A DNA stretch of 25,813 bases from an uncultured Azospirillum sp. (GTDB taxonomy: Bacteria > Pseudomonadota > Alphaproteobacteria > Azospirillales > Azospirillaceae). The translations under genes and the position numbers were made by a program. The stretch covers positions 1 to 25,813 of the forward strand of contig NZ_CAMLJP010000093.1 of NCBI RefSeq assembly GCF_946480385.1, written 5' to 3'. Below are positions 15,873 through 23,947 of the stretch, piece after piece; positions within the stretch are counted from its first letter, which is position 1, and each line of letters starts with the position of its first letter. The notes below the pieces were generated by a model. That model saw nothing but the letters and a program-made list of their open reading frames with translations, did not search any database and was not told where the DNA came from.

Positions 15873-17039
15873 ATGGAAAGCGCCGTGCCAATGGAAAGCG
15901 CCGTGAGCGAACCGTCCTTCACCCTGGGACTGGAAGAGGAATATCTGCTGGTCGACCGAGGCACGCGCGACATCGTGCCCAGCCCGCCGGACGAGATGCT
16001 GGAAGCCTGCCAGGAACAGGCGCCGGGCCGCATCCATCCGGAATTCCTGCGCTGCCAGATCGAGGTCGGGACGCCGGTCTGCCGGACACTGGGCGAGGCG
16101 CGGACCGAACTGGCGGCGCTGCGCGCCACGGTGGCCGGGGTGGCCGACCGCTACGGGCTGGCGCCGATCGCCGCCTCGACCCATCCGTTCGCCGCGTGGG
16201 AGCCGCAAAAGCATACCAACCGCGACCGCTACAACATGCTGGCCCGCGATCTGGGCGCGCCGGCCCGCCGGCTGATGATCTGCGGCATGCATGTCCATGT
16301 CGGGATCGAGGATGACGACCTGCGCATCGACCTGATGAACCAGGTCCGCTATTTCCTGCCGCATCTGCTGGCGCTGTCGACCTCCTCGCCCTTCTGGCGC
16401 GGGCGCGACATGGAACGCCGGTCCTACCGGCTCAGCGTCTGGCATGAGCTGCCGCGCACCGGCATGCCCGCCGGATTCCAGAGCTTCGGCGAATATCAGA
16501 GCCATGTCGCCGTGCTGGTGAATGCCGGGGTGATCGAGGACGCGAGCAAGCTGTGGTGGGACATCCGCCCATCCTCGCGCTTCCCCACGCTGGAGATGCG
16601 CATCACCGACATCTGCACCCGGTTGGACGATGCGGTGACGGTGGCGGCGCTGTATCGCTGCCTGCTGCGCATGCTGTGGCGGTTGAAGGCGCGCAACGTC
16701 ACTTGGCGGCCCTACAAGAACATGCTGATCGAGGAAAACCGCTGGCGCGCCCAGCGCTATGGCCTGGACAGCGGGCTGGTCGATTTCGGGCAGGGCCGAA
16801 TCGTGCCCTATGCCGACCTGCTGGACGAGATCATCGACCTGACCCGCGAGGATGCCGAGCATTTCGGCTGCACCGCCGAGGTCGAACGGGCGCGCGAGAT
16901 CGTCAAGCGCGGCACCAGCGCCCACCGGCAGATCGAGATCTTCCAGGCGGCGCTCGCCGACGGCGCCGACGAGGGCGAGGCGCTGCGCCGGGTGGTGGAC
17001 TGGCTGGCGGAGGAGACGATGGTGGGGGTCGCGACCTGA
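15873..17039 (+). CDS. YbdK-type carboxylate-amine ligase (GCS2 family)
   Basis: The 388-residue product belongs to the glutamate-cysteine ligase type 2 family (PF04107), ATP-dependent enzymes joining a carboxylate to an amine; E. coli YbdK has weak glutamate-cysteine ligase activity. Visible motifs are GLEEEYLLVD (19-28), EFLRCQIEVGTPVC (57-70), the CGMHVHVGIED metal/nucleotide segment (about 137-147), SSPFWRGR, and WDIRPSSRFPTLEMRITD. The true substrate is unknown. It is coupled to the amidohydrolase upstream, so a common small amide or peptide is likely. The first 15 bases of the gene (from 15873) are repeated exactly from 15891, giving two possible starts (residue 1 or 7); neither has a strong ribosome binding site. 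Confidence 0.88.
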   Translation: MESAVPMESAVSEPSFTLGLEEEYLLVDRGTRDIVPSPPDEMLEACQEQAPGRIHPEFLRCQIEVGTPVCRTLGEARTELAALRATVAGVADRYGLAPIAASTHPFAAWEPQKHTNRDRYNMLARDLGAPARRLMICGMHVHVGIEDDDLRIDLMNQVRYFLPHLLALSTSSPFWRGRDMERRSYRLSVWHELPRTGMPAGFQSFGEYQSHVAVLVNAGVIEDASKLWWDIRPSSRFPTLEMRITDICTRLDDAVTVAALYRCLLRMLWRLKARNVTWRPYKNMLIEENRWRAQRYGLDSGLVDFGQGRIVPYADLLDEIIDLTREDAEHFGCTAEVERAREIVKRGTSAHRQIEIFQAALADGADEGEALRRVVDWLAEETMVGVAT

Positions 17040-17088
17040 GGGCTACGGCTTCGGCGCCGCGTCTCCCAACCGCCCATTCCCAACCGCC

Positions 17089-17117
17089 TTGACGCGCGCG
17101 TCAGGTCTCCATACGCT
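17089..17117 (+). promoter_or_regulatory. Candidate promoter for metY
   Basis: TTGACG at 17089-17094 and TACGCT at 17112-17117 are separated by 17 bases. The -35 box overlaps a perfect 12-base palindrome, GACGCG/CGCGTC (17091-17102), which could be an operator. A leader of about 115 bases would result, holding the hairpin at 17182-17215. Confidence 0.4.
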
Positions 17118-17181
17118 TCCGCACCGTCGATGCCGCTGGAATGCGGGTTGAACAGGGCTGGCAAATAAAAAGCTGAAAAGC

Positions 17182-17215
17182 GAAGAGGGCCGCTCCACCA
17201 CAGGCGGCCCTCTTC
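17182..17215 (+). terminator. Perfect 12-bp hairpin in the metY leader
   Basis: The arms 17182-17193 (GAAGAGGGCCGC) and 17204-17215 (GCGGCCCTCTTC) pair without mismatch around a ten-base loop. It ends about ten bases before the AGGGGAGGGAGG ribosome binding region of metY. There is no T-run. It could end the upstream ligase transcript or act as a leader element for metY; the sequence does not decide. Confidence 0.5.
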
Positions 17216-17238
17216 CAACATCAAGGGGAGGGAGGAGC

Positions 17239-18573
17239 ATGGCCGGCGCCAAGTTCCTGAAGTTCGATACGCAGAGCCTGCATGCGGGGCAGAAGCCCGA
17301 TCCGGCAACCGGGGCGCGGGCGGTTCCGATCCACCTGACCTCCTCCTACGTCTTCAGCGACGTCGATCAGGCGGCGGCCCTGTTCAATCTGGAACGGCCG
17401 GGCCACATCTATTCACGCATCTCCAACCCCACCGTTGCGGTGCTGGAAGAGCGGCTGGCGACGCTGGAAGGCGGGGTGGGCGCCGTCTGCACCGCCAGCG
17501 GACAGGCGGCGCTGACGCTCGCCATCATGACGCTGATGGGGGCGGGCGGGCACATCGTCGCCTCCTCCTCCATCTATGGCGGCAGCCGCAACCTGCTGGC
17601 CTATACGCTGCCGCGGTTCGGCATCACCACGACCTTCGTCCACCCGCGCGACCTCGACGGCATCCGCGCTGCGATCCGTGATGAGACCCGCCTTGTCTTC
17701 GGCGAGGTGCTGGGTAATCCGGGACTGGAGGTGCTGGACGTGCCGAAGGTCGCGGCCATCGCCCACGAGGCCGGCATTCCGCTGCTGATCGACTCGACCT
17801 TCACCACCCCCTATCTCTGCCGGCCATTCGAGCATGGCGCCGATCTGGTCATGCATTCCTGCACCAAGTGGTTGGGCGGGCACGGCACCGCAATCGGCGG
17901 CGTGGTGATTGACGGCGGCCGGTTCGATTGGGAGGCGTCCGGCAAGTTCCCGACCTTGACCGAGCCCTATGCCGGCTATCACGGCATCGATTTCGCCGAG
18001 GAATACGGCCCGGCCGCCTTCATCGCTCGTGCCCGTGCCGAGGGGCTGCGCGATTTCGGCGCCTGCATGAGCCCGATGAACGCTTTCCAGATCCTGCAGG
18101 GCGTCGAAACGCTGCCGCTGCGGATGAAGGCGCACATCCACAACACCCGCAAAATCATCTGCTTCCTGGAAGGGGAGCTGAATGCGGAGAAGGGGGCTGT
18201 CGCCTGGGTCTCCTACCCGGAGCTGGTGGATCATCCCGACCACGCCCTGGCCGCCCGGCTGCTGCCGCATGGCGCCGGTTCCATCATCTCCTTCGGCATT
18301 CGGGCCGGTGCGCAGGGTGGCCAAGGGAGTAGCCGCGAGGCGGGGCGCCGCTTCATCGAGTCGCTGAGCCTGTTCTCGCACCTCGCCAATGTCGGCGACG
18401 CCAAGTCGCTGGTCATTCATCCGGCCAGCACCACCCACGCCCAGTTGGATGCGGAGGCGCTCGCCGCCGCCGGGGTGGGGGAGGACATGATCCGCCTGTC
18501 CATCGGGCTGGAGGATTGCGAAGACCTGATCGACGACCTGAAGCAGGCGCTGCGCGCCGCCACCAAGGGCTGA
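17239..18573 (+). CDS. metY: O-acetylhomoserine sulfhydrylase (MetY type)
   Basis: A PLP enzyme of the Cys/Met-metabolism family that makes homocysteine from O-acetylhomoserine and sulfide. The 444 residues match MetY length, larger than MetB/MetC/MetZ (about 390). Seen are the N-terminal QSLHAGQKPDPATGARAVPI, YSRISNPT (58-65) that binds phosphate of the neighbouring subunit's PLP, SGQAAL (87-92), Asp185 for the pyridine nitrogen, and SCTKWLGGHG with the Schiff-base Lys210. The end NVGDAKSLVIHPASTTH is characteristic. A very rich purine ribosome binding site lies at 17224-17237. An alpha/beta hydrolase follows ten bases later. It could accept O-succinylhomoserine, but overall form favours MetY. 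Confidence 0.93.
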   Translation: MAGAKFLKFDTQSLHAGQKPDPATGARAVPIHLTSSYVFSDVDQAAALFNLERPGHIYSRISNPTVAVLEERLATLEGGVGAVCTASGQAALTLAIMTLMGAGGHIVASSSIYGGSRNLLAYTLPRFGITTTFVHPRDLDGIRAAIRDETRLVFGEVLGNPGLEVLDVPKVAAIAHEAGIPLLIDSTFTTPYLCRPFEHGADLVMHSCTKWLGGHGTAIGGVVIDGGRFDWEASGKFPTLTEPYAGYHGIDFAEEYGPAAFIARARAEGLRDFGACMSPMNAFQILQGVETLPLRMKAHIHNTRKIICFLEGELNAEKGAVAWVSYPELVDHPDHALAARLLPHGAGSIISFGIRAGAQGGQGSSREAGRRFIESLSLFSHLANVGDAKSLVIHPASTTHAQLDAEALAAAGVGEDMIRLSIGLEDCEDLIDDLKQALRAATKG

Positions 18574-18583
18574 GGGCCGCGCC

Positions 18584-19411
18584 ATGCAGCTGACCGTCAA
18601 CGGAACCCCCGTCTTCGTCCACACCGGCGGCCGGGACATCGATCCCGCGCGGCCCGCCGCCCGTCCCGCCGTCGTGCTGATCCACGGCGCCGGCATGGAT
18701 CACAGCGTGTGGAGCCTGCAAAGCCGCTATCTCGCCCACCATGGCCGATCGGTGCTGGCGGTCGACCTGCCGGGGCACGGCCGCTCCGGCGGCGAGCCGC
18801 TGGGCAGCATCGCCGCGATTGCCGATTGGGTGATCGCCCTGCTGGATGCCGCCGGGCTGGAGCGGGCGGCGCTGGTCGGCCATTCCATGGGCGCGCTGGT
18901 GGCGCTGGACGCCGCCGCCCGACATGGCGGACGGGTGGAGGCAGTCGCGCTGCTGGGCATTGCCGAGCGGATGCCGGTCCACCCGGACCTGCTGGCCGCC
19001 GCCCATGCCGGCGAACAGTCGGCCATCGACATGGTGGTCGGCTGGGGCTTTGGCCCGCGCGGTCATGGCGGCGCCCAGGGCGGTGGTTGCCCGACGCCGG
19101 GGCTGGCGCTGATCCCCGGAGGGCGCCGGCTGATGGCGTCGGTTCGTCCGGGTGTGCTGGGCGTCGATCTGGCCGCCTGCAACGACTATGGGCAAGGGGC
19201 CGATGCCGCCGCGGCGGTCGGTTGTCCGGCGCTGTTCCTGCTGGGAGCGCTCGACAAGATGACTCCGGCAAAGGCCGGGCGGTCGCTGGCGGTCCGGGTC
19301 AAGACTTCGCAGGTCGTCGTCCTGCCGCAGACCGGACACATGGTGATGACCGAAGCCCCCGACGCAGTGCTGGAGGCGCTGACATCCTTCCTGTCCTTGC
19401 GCCGGGGATAG
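18584..19411 (+). CDS. Alpha/beta hydrolase
   Basis: The 275-residue protein has the alpha/beta-hydrolase plan: HGAGMDHSVW oxyanion loop (34-43), DLPGHGRS (61-68), nucleophile Ser101 in GHSMG, Asp224 in LGALDKMTP, and His252 in QTGHMV, a complete catalytic triad. No signal peptide is seen, so it is cytosolic. The substrate is unknown. It follows metY by ten bases and is probably co-transcribed. It is too short and lacks the motifs of MetX homoserine acetyltransferase, so it should not be read as metX. A Gly-rich insert (about 157-168) sits in the cap region. Confidence 0.88.
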   Translation: MQLTVNGTPVFVHTGGRDIDPARPAARPAVVLIHGAGMDHSVWSLQSRYLAHHGRSVLAVDLPGHGRSGGEPLGSIAAIADWVIALLDAAGLERAALVGHSMGALVALDAAARHGGRVEAVALLGIAERMPVHPDLLAAAHAGEQSAIDMVVGWGFGPRGHGGAQGGGCPTPGLALIPGGRRLMASVRPGVLGVDLAACNDYGQGADAAAAVGCPALFLLGALDKMTPAKAGRSLAVRVKTSQVVVLPQTGHMVMTEAPDAVLEALTSFLSLRRG

Positions 19412-19461
19412 GGGCGGCGGGGATAAGGGTTTCAGTGCCGAAATCCACCGATCAGAGTCGG

Positions 19462-19486
19462 GTTAATCCTGACATGAACCATTAAC
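19462..19486. promoter_or_regulatory. GTTAAT-N13-ATTAAC inverted repeat
   Basis: GTTAAT (19462-19467) and ATTAAC (19481-19486) form a 25-base dyad about 75 bases before the histidine kinase start. Both arms contain TTAA half-sites like those of the alphaproteobacterial cell-cycle regulator CtrA, but the spacing (15, not 7) does not fit the CtrA consensus. A regulatory role is inference. Confidence 0.3.
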
Positions 19487-19500
19487 GACCCCTGATTACT

Positions 19501-19539
19501 CTGCGAACGGCGGGATCCAAGCAATTCCGCCGTTCGCAG
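19501..19539. promoter_or_regulatory. Perfect 13-bp inverted repeat before the kinase gene
   Basis: The arms 19501-19513 (CTGCGAACGGCGG) and 19527-19539 (CCGCCGTTCGCAG) are exactly complementary around a 13-base spacer. The 3' arm ends 19 bases before the TTG start, next to the GGGGGGA ribosome binding site. It lacks a T-run. It may be a terminator for the metY-hydrolase operon, an RNA element of the kinase leader, or an operator. Confidence 0.5.
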
Positions 19540-19558
19540 CAGGTTCGGGGGGATCATC

Positions 19559-21481
19559 TTGCAGGATGGCGAGCGTCGCGCGACCGCAATGGCTGTCGGC
19601 GCCCTGTTCCGCGACAGCCGGGAGGTCGTCGCGCTGCTGTCGGCCGACGGATGCGTGCTCCATATCAGTGACGCTGTCGCCGACCTGCTGGGCCACCCGC
19701 CGGATATGCTGACCGGCGCGTCGCTCGACGGCCATATCCATCCCGACGATATAGAGGAGGCGCGGCGGCGGTTCCATCTGCGTGCGGCGGCCCCAGCCGG
19801 CAGCAGCGGCCGTGCGGTTTTCCGCTTTCGCCATGCCGATGGCAGCTGGCGCTGGCTGGAGGTCACCACCCGCAACGATCTGGCAAACCCGGCCATTCGC
19901 GGGCTGGTGATGAACATCCGCGACATCAGCGACCACATCGCCCTGTCGGAACGGCTGCGCGCCAGCGAAGCGCGCTACCGCACATTGGCGGAGGCGGTGC
20001 CGGTCGGCATTCTGCAGGCCGATGCCGACGGTCAGGTGCTGTTCGCCAATGCCCGGCTCGCCGGCATCACCGGTCTGGAGTCCGAGCGGCTGCTCGGTAG
20101 CGGCTGGCTCGACGCCGTCCATCCCGACGACCGGGCTCGGGTCGCGGCGGACTGGCGGCTGGACGCGACCTGCAATCCGACACCGACCGATTTCCGCTTC
20201 CACGACTCCGACGGGTCCGGCGTCGACCGGCGCGTGCTGTGCCAGCGCATGCCGCTGGAGGATGGCGGCACCATCGCCACCATCACCGACGTCAGCGAAT
20301 ATGTGCACACCGCCAACGCCCTGCGCCTGTCGGAGGCGCGCAACGAGGCGATCCTCGACACCGCGGCCGACGCGATCCTGACCATCGACGAAGCCGGCGT
20401 GCTGCACAGCTTCAACCGGGCGGCGGAGGCGATGTTCGGCGTTTCGGCCGGAGACCTGCTGTGGCGCCCGCTCGACCGGTTAATCCCTCTGGCCGATCTG
20501 CGGGAGGAGGACGGTATCCGGCTGGAGTTCGCGCCCGGCCAGACCACCGCCCTGATTGCCCGTGACCGTGCGGCGGAGGCGGAGCGTGCCGACGGCACCC
20601 GCTTCCCGGTGGAACTGTCGGTCAGCGCCAGCGAGGTGGAGGGGCGGCGGCTCTACACCGCCATTCTCCGCGACGTCACTGAACGCCGCCGGACAGAGGC
20701 CGAACTGCTGGCGGCCAAGGACGCGGCGGAGACCGCCGACCGCGCCAAATCGACCTTCATCGCAGCGATGAGCCACGAGCTGCGCACCCCGCTGAACGCG
20801 GTGATCGGCTTCTCCCAGCTGTTGGAAGAGCAGGCCGGGCGATCGGTTGACGACGCGCAGTGGGACGAAAGGATGCCCGGCTATATCGGCGCGATCCGTC
20901 AGGCCGGCGAACAGCTGTTGGCGATCATCGACGACATCCTCGACATGGCCCGCGTCGAGGCCGGAGGGCTGTCCTTGATCGAAGGACTCGTCGATTTGTC
21001 CGCGGTCGCCGAACGGGCCGTGGCAAACCTGCACTTTTACGCCACCCGCCAGAGTGTGACGGTCGAGGTGATGGCCGATGGCGGGGTGCCGCCGATTCGC
21101 GGCGACGAGCGGCGCCTGGTCCAGGCACTGGGCAATCTGCTGTCCAACGCCGTCAAGTTCAGCCATCCGGGGAATGCCGTGACCCTGACGGTGAGGCTGG
21201 GTGCCGATGACTGGATGGAGTTGTCGGTGCAGGACCGGGGCGTCGGGATGCGACCGGAGGATATCGCCAAGGCGATGACCCCATTCGCCCAGATCGACCA
21301 GAGCGCCACCCGCCCTCACGAGGGCATCGGACTGGGCCTGCCACTGGCGTTGCGTCTGGTGGAGGCCCATGGCGGCACGCTGGGGCTGGACAGCGCACCG
21401 GGGCAGGGCTGTACCGCCACGATCCGACTGCCGCCGTCGCGCATCATGACCATCGAAGAAATGTTGGCGACAATATCCTGA
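19559..21481 (+). CDS. Soluble sensor histidine kinase with three PAS domains
   Basis: The 640-residue protein has PAS domains at about 18-128, 136-250 and 262-375, then a HisKA dimer domain with phospho-acceptor His406 in [10 protein letters not shown], and a HATPase domain with N box (Asn526, Asn530), G1 box DRGVGM (559-564) and G2 box GIGLGL (589-594). No transmembrane segment or signal peptide is seen, so it senses an internal signal, perhaps redox, light or a small molecule. No receiver domain or response regulator gene is adjacent; it is an orphan. The start is TTG with GGGGGGA before it; the first internal ATG is codon 11. The signal is unknown. Confidence 0.92.
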   Translation: MQDGERRATAMAVGALFRDSREVVALLSADGCVLHISDAVADLLGHPPDMLTGASLDGHIHPDDIEEARRRFHLRAAAPAGSSGRAVFRFRHADGSWRWLEVTTRNDLANPAIRGLVMNIRDISDHIALSERLRASEARYRTLAEAVPVGILQADADGQVLFANARLAGITGLESERLLGSGWLDAVHPDDRARVAADWRLDATCNPTPTDFRFHDSDGSGVDRRVLCQRMPLEDGGTIATITDVSEYVHTANALRLSEARNEAILDTAADAILTIDEAGVLHSFNRAAEAMFGVSAGDLLWRPLDRLIPLADLREEDGIRLEFAPGQTTALIARDRAAEAERADGTRFPVELSVSASEVEGRRLYTAILRDVTERRRTEAELLAAKDAAETADRAKSTFIAAMSHELRTPLNAVIGFSQLLEEQAGRSVDDAQWDERMPGYIGAIRQAGEQLLAIIDDILDMARVEAGGLSLIEGLVDLSAVAERAVANLHFYATRQSVTVEVMADGGVPPIRGDERRLVQALGNLLSNAVKFSHPGNAVTLTVRLGADDWMELSVQDRGVGMRPEDIAKAMTPFAQIDQSATRPHEGIGLGLPLALRLVEAHGGTLGLDSAPGQGCTATIRLPPSRIMTIEEMLATIS

Positions 21482-21484
21482 TCC

Positions 21485-21512
21485 GGCCTTCCCGTTCTGG
21501 CCTTCCCGTTCT
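21485..21512. repeat. 14-bp tandem repeat, two copies
   Basis: GGCCTTCCCGTTCT occurs at 21485-21498 and again at 21499-21512, followed by a partial GGC. It starts four bases after the kinase stop. It is probably a replication-slippage duplication; no function is evident. Confidence 0.8.
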
Positions 21513-21594
21513 GGCATGCGCCGGCCGGATGTGTCAGAAGCTGTCGCAGAGGGTCCGCCCGGCGGACGGGCGGCTTTGCAAAGGCAGGTGTGCG

Positions 21595-22323
21595 ATGGCG
21601 GATCGGGACGAATCCAGGCAGGCGGTGGTTCTGGTCAGCGGTGGCCTCGATTCGACGACGGTGCTCGCCATCGCCAAGGCCGAGGGCTATCGGGTCAACG
21701 CCTTGAGCTTCCGCTATGGCCAGCGCCATTCGGTGGAGTTGGAGGCGGCGCGGCGGGTGGTCGCGGCGATGGGGGTGGAGCGGCATGTTATCGCCGATAT
21801 CGACCTGCGTGCCTTCGGCGGCTCCGCCCTGACCGACGCCATCGACGTGCCGAAGCACGACAGTGCCGCCGATCTGGCGGCCGGGCTGGGGGAGGGCATC
21901 CCCGTCACTTATGTGCCGGCGCGCAACACCGTCTTCCTGTCCTTCGCGCTGGCCTGGGCGGAGACGCTGGGGGCGTCGGACCTGTTCATCGGCGTCAACG
22001 CGCTGGATTATTCCGGCTATCCCGACTGCCGCCCCGAATACATCGCTGCCTTCGAAACGCTGGCGAACCTTGCCACCAAGGCCGGGGTGGAGGGCACCAG
22101 CCGGTTCAAGATCCATGCGCCGCTGATGCAGATGGACAAGGCCGCCATCGTCCGCCGCGGGCTGGAACTGGGTGTCGACTACAGCCTCACCCATTCCTGC
22201 TACGATCCGACGCCGGAGGGGCTGTCCTGCGGCTCCTGCGACAGCTGCCTGTTGCGCCTGAAGGGCTTTTCCGAAGCCGGAACGACCGACCCGATCCGGT
22301 ACGTCAGCGGAACGAACAAGTAA
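21595..22323 (+). CDS. queC: 7-cyano-7-deazaguanine synthase QueC
   Basis: QueC makes preQ0 from carboxy-deazaguanine with ammonia and ATP, a step toward queuosine in tRNA. The 242-residue protein has the PP-loop VSGGLDSTT (14-22), the [13 protein letters not shown] segment, [18 protein letters not shown], and the zinc site Cys202, Cys212, Cys215, Cys218 near the end. Length agrees with the family (about 230). The ATG at 21595 has AAAGGCAGG upstream; the longer frame from 21529 has no ribosome binding site. queD/queE are not in the window. A CCGCCCG-GCGGA-CGGGCGG hairpin (21555-21573) lies before the start; I see no preQ1 riboswitch pattern. Confidence 0.96.
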   Translation: MADRDESRQAVVLVSGGLDSTTVLAIAKAEGYRVNALSFRYGQRHSVELEAARRVVAAMGVERHVIADIDLRAFGGSALTDAIDVPKHDSAADLAAGLGEGIPVTYVPARNTVFLSFALAWAETLGASDLFIGVNALDYSGYPDCRPEYIAAFETLANLATKAGVEGTSRFKIHAPLMQMDKAAIVRRGLELGVDYSLTHSCYDPTPEGLSCGSCDSCLLRLKGFSEAGTTDPIRYVSGTNK

Positions 22324-22366
22324 ACCCTTTCGTCTGCTGCCGGTCCTCTGCCACGAAAATCCCGAC

Positions 22367-22395
22367 TTGCCGAACAAGATAAAATTTTATATAAA
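22367..22395 (+). promoter_or_regulatory. Near-consensus sigma-70 promoter
   Basis: TTGCCG (22367-22372), 17 bases, TATAAA (22390-22395). It sits in a short A/T-rich patch that is unusual for this GC-rich DNA and lies 38 bases before the small membrane protein gene. This is the best-formed promoter in the window. Confidence 0.7.
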
Positions 22396-22432
22396 AGCGC
22401 ATCGATTTGTTCTGGATAAGAGGGAGCGCATC

Positions 22433-22666
22433 ATGGCCGCCACCTTCTGGATGGGACAGCGCCTGAGCGGCCGCGCCGCACGGGCTGTGGTGCGCGAGCA
22501 TCGCCGCGCCAATGCCCGCAAGCGCGGCTGGTCGCGTGACATCGCCCGATTGATGCTGGTTGCCTCCGTCCTGGTGTTGGGCGTGTTGGCGGTGGAGATC
22601 GGCCGCAAGGCGGTCACCATCCTCGGCCACAGTGCCGCCCAGCATTCGGTCGAGATTGTCGGCTGA
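22433..22666 (+). CDS. Small single-pass membrane protein, 77 residues
   Basis: I do not recognise the family. The protein begins with a basic, Arg/Ala-rich cytosolic part (about residues 8-39, including REHRRANARKRGW), then one hydrophobic segment (about 40-58, LMLVASVLVLGVLAVEI), and a short end. Positive charges before the segment predict the N-terminus inside. AGGGAG lies six bases before the ATG, and a near-consensus promoter precedes it, so it is very probably expressed. It lies between queC and the convergent cupin gene. Longer in-frame readings reach into the promoter and are rejected. Confidence 0.7.
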   Translation: MAATFWMGQRLSGRAARAVVREHRRANARKRGWSRDIARLMLVASVLVLGVLAVEIGRKAVTILGHSAAQHSVEIVG

Positions 22667-22675
22667 GGGCTTGGT

Positions 22676-23026
22676 TCAGGGCAGGACCACCACATAGCGT
22701 TTGGTGGTGGCCGCGACCACGGTCCAGCTTCCCGTGAAACCTGGTTCGATCACGAAACGGTCCCCAGACTTCAAGGTCCAGGAGCGCCCGTCGTCATGGG
22801 CGACGACGCTCTCGCCCTCCAGAATCTCGCAATACTCCCACTCATCATAGACGATGCGCCAGGATCCGGGCGTCGACCGCCATGTGCCGGCGAACCGCTT
22901 GCCGTCATCCGACTCGTAGCCGTTCCAGGTGGTGAAGACCGGTGACCCGGCCAGGATGCGGTCGGCGGCCGGAGCGCCGGCTTCCGGCGTGATGCCGTCG
23001 GGAGTGGGCAGCATGGACAGGGTCAT
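22676..23026 (-). CDS. Small cupin-domain protein
   Basis: The 116-residue protein is a single cupin barrel of the type with a WRIVYDEWEYCEILEGES segment (about 56-73), the GDRFVIEPGFTGSW turn and the closing RYVVVLP strand, resembling the cupin_3/EutQ-like group (PF05899). The classical metal histidines are not obvious: the first motif has Tyr/Glu/Cys in place of HXH, so metal binding is uncertain. The gene starts 12 bases behind the HAD phosphatase gene and is probably co-transcribed with it. Its role is unknown. Confidence 0.8.
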   Translation of the reverse strand: MTLSMLPTPDGITPEAGAPAADRILAGSPVFTTWNGYESDDGKRFAGTWRSTPGSWRIVYDEWEYCEILEGESVVAHDDGRSWTLKSGDRFVIEPGFTGSWTVVAATTKRYVVVLP

Positions 23027-23038
23027 CGATGGTCCTTC

Positions 23039-23752
23039 TCACCAGTCGGCCAGCAGTGCCGGCAGGTCGCGGATCGAGTCCAGCCGGCGGTAATGATCGT
23101 CGGGCACCTCCGCCTCCTCATGCGCCCAGGTGATGGCATAGGGGATGTGGACGGCATGGGCCCCGGTGGCCAGCACCGGCAGGATGTCCGAGCGTACCGA
23201 ATTGCCGACCATCAGGAAACGGGCCGGATCGATGCCGTGGCGGTCCATCACCCGCCGGTAGGTGGCCGGGTCCTTCTCGCTGACGATCTCCACCGCGTGG
23301 AACAGCTCCGACAGGCCGGAGCGCGCGATCTTGCTTTCCTGGTCGAACAGGTCGCCCTTGGTGATCAGGACCAGCCGGTGGCGGCCGGCCAGCGTCTCCA
23401 CCACCTCCGCCACGCCGGGCAGCAGCTCCACCGGATGCTCCAGCATCGCCTTGCCGAAATCGATCAGGCTCTGCAGGTCGCGGGCCGGGACATGGCCGTC
23501 GGTGACGGCGATCGCCGTCTCGATCATCGACAGCACGAAGCCCTTGATGCCGTAGCCATAGACGCGCAGGTTCGCCCGCTCCGCCTCCAGCAGGCGGCGG
23601 TCGAGGTCGGTGGGATCGGCGGCATGGGCCAGCAGGGCGCGGAAGCGGTCCTGCGTCATCGAAAACAGCGATTCATTGTGCCAGAGCGTGTCGTCGCCAT
23701 CGAAGCCGATGGTGTCGAAGGTCTGGCCGGCGGGATTGGTGCTGCTGCTCAT
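23039..23752 (-). CDS. HAD-family phosphatase
   Basis: The 237-residue product has all four HAD motifs: nucleophile Asp18 and Asp20 in FDGDDTLW, Thr131 in LITKGD, Lys160 in SEKDPATY, and GNSVRSD with Asp189. An alpha-helical cap (about 24-105) follows motif I, as in type C1 members such as phosphoglycolate phosphatase or YjjG nucleotidase. Substrate is unknown. The start MSSSTNPAG at 23752 is chosen because it places motif I close to the N-terminus; a 55-residue upstream extension is rejected. It is the first gene of a pair with the cupin protein and is divergent from the DUF1127 gene. Confidence 0.88.
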   Translation of the reverse strand: MSSSTNPAGQTFDTIGFDGDDTLWHNESLFSMTQDRFRALLAHAADPTDLDRRLLEAERANLRVYGYGIKGFVLSMIETAIAVTDGHVPARDLQSLIDFGKAMLEHPVELLPGVAEVVETLAGRHRLVLITKGDLFDQESKIARSGLSELFHAVEIVSEKDPATYRRVMDRHGIDPARFLMVGNSVRSDILPVLATGAHAVHIPYAITWAHEEAEVPDDHYRRLDSIRDLPALLADW

Positions 23753-23947
23753 GAGCCTGTCCGCTGCTTCGCTGAATTGATCCGTAAGTAAAACAATACA
23801 TCGCCCAAGTGGGTCGGCCTTGTCCAGGGGCTGTCGTTGCAGGGGTCCTTTATTGTCAGCATAGCGAACCGTAAGTATCCGCAATGACGTTTTTGCCACA
23901 GATCGGTGACATTCCATGGCGAGTTCTTCGCTGCCTGCAAAGCGGGC

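Noticed and set aside
17118..17238. SAM-II or related riboswitch before metY
   Set aside because: The conserved loop and the GCTAAAAAGG-like 3' segment of SAM-II are not present in the right order; only a vague A-rich run is seen. A covariance search is needed to exclude all classes.
21482..21594. preQ1 riboswitch before queC
   Set aside because: No short stem with a following A-rich tail that pairs back to the loop; only a GC hairpin is present.
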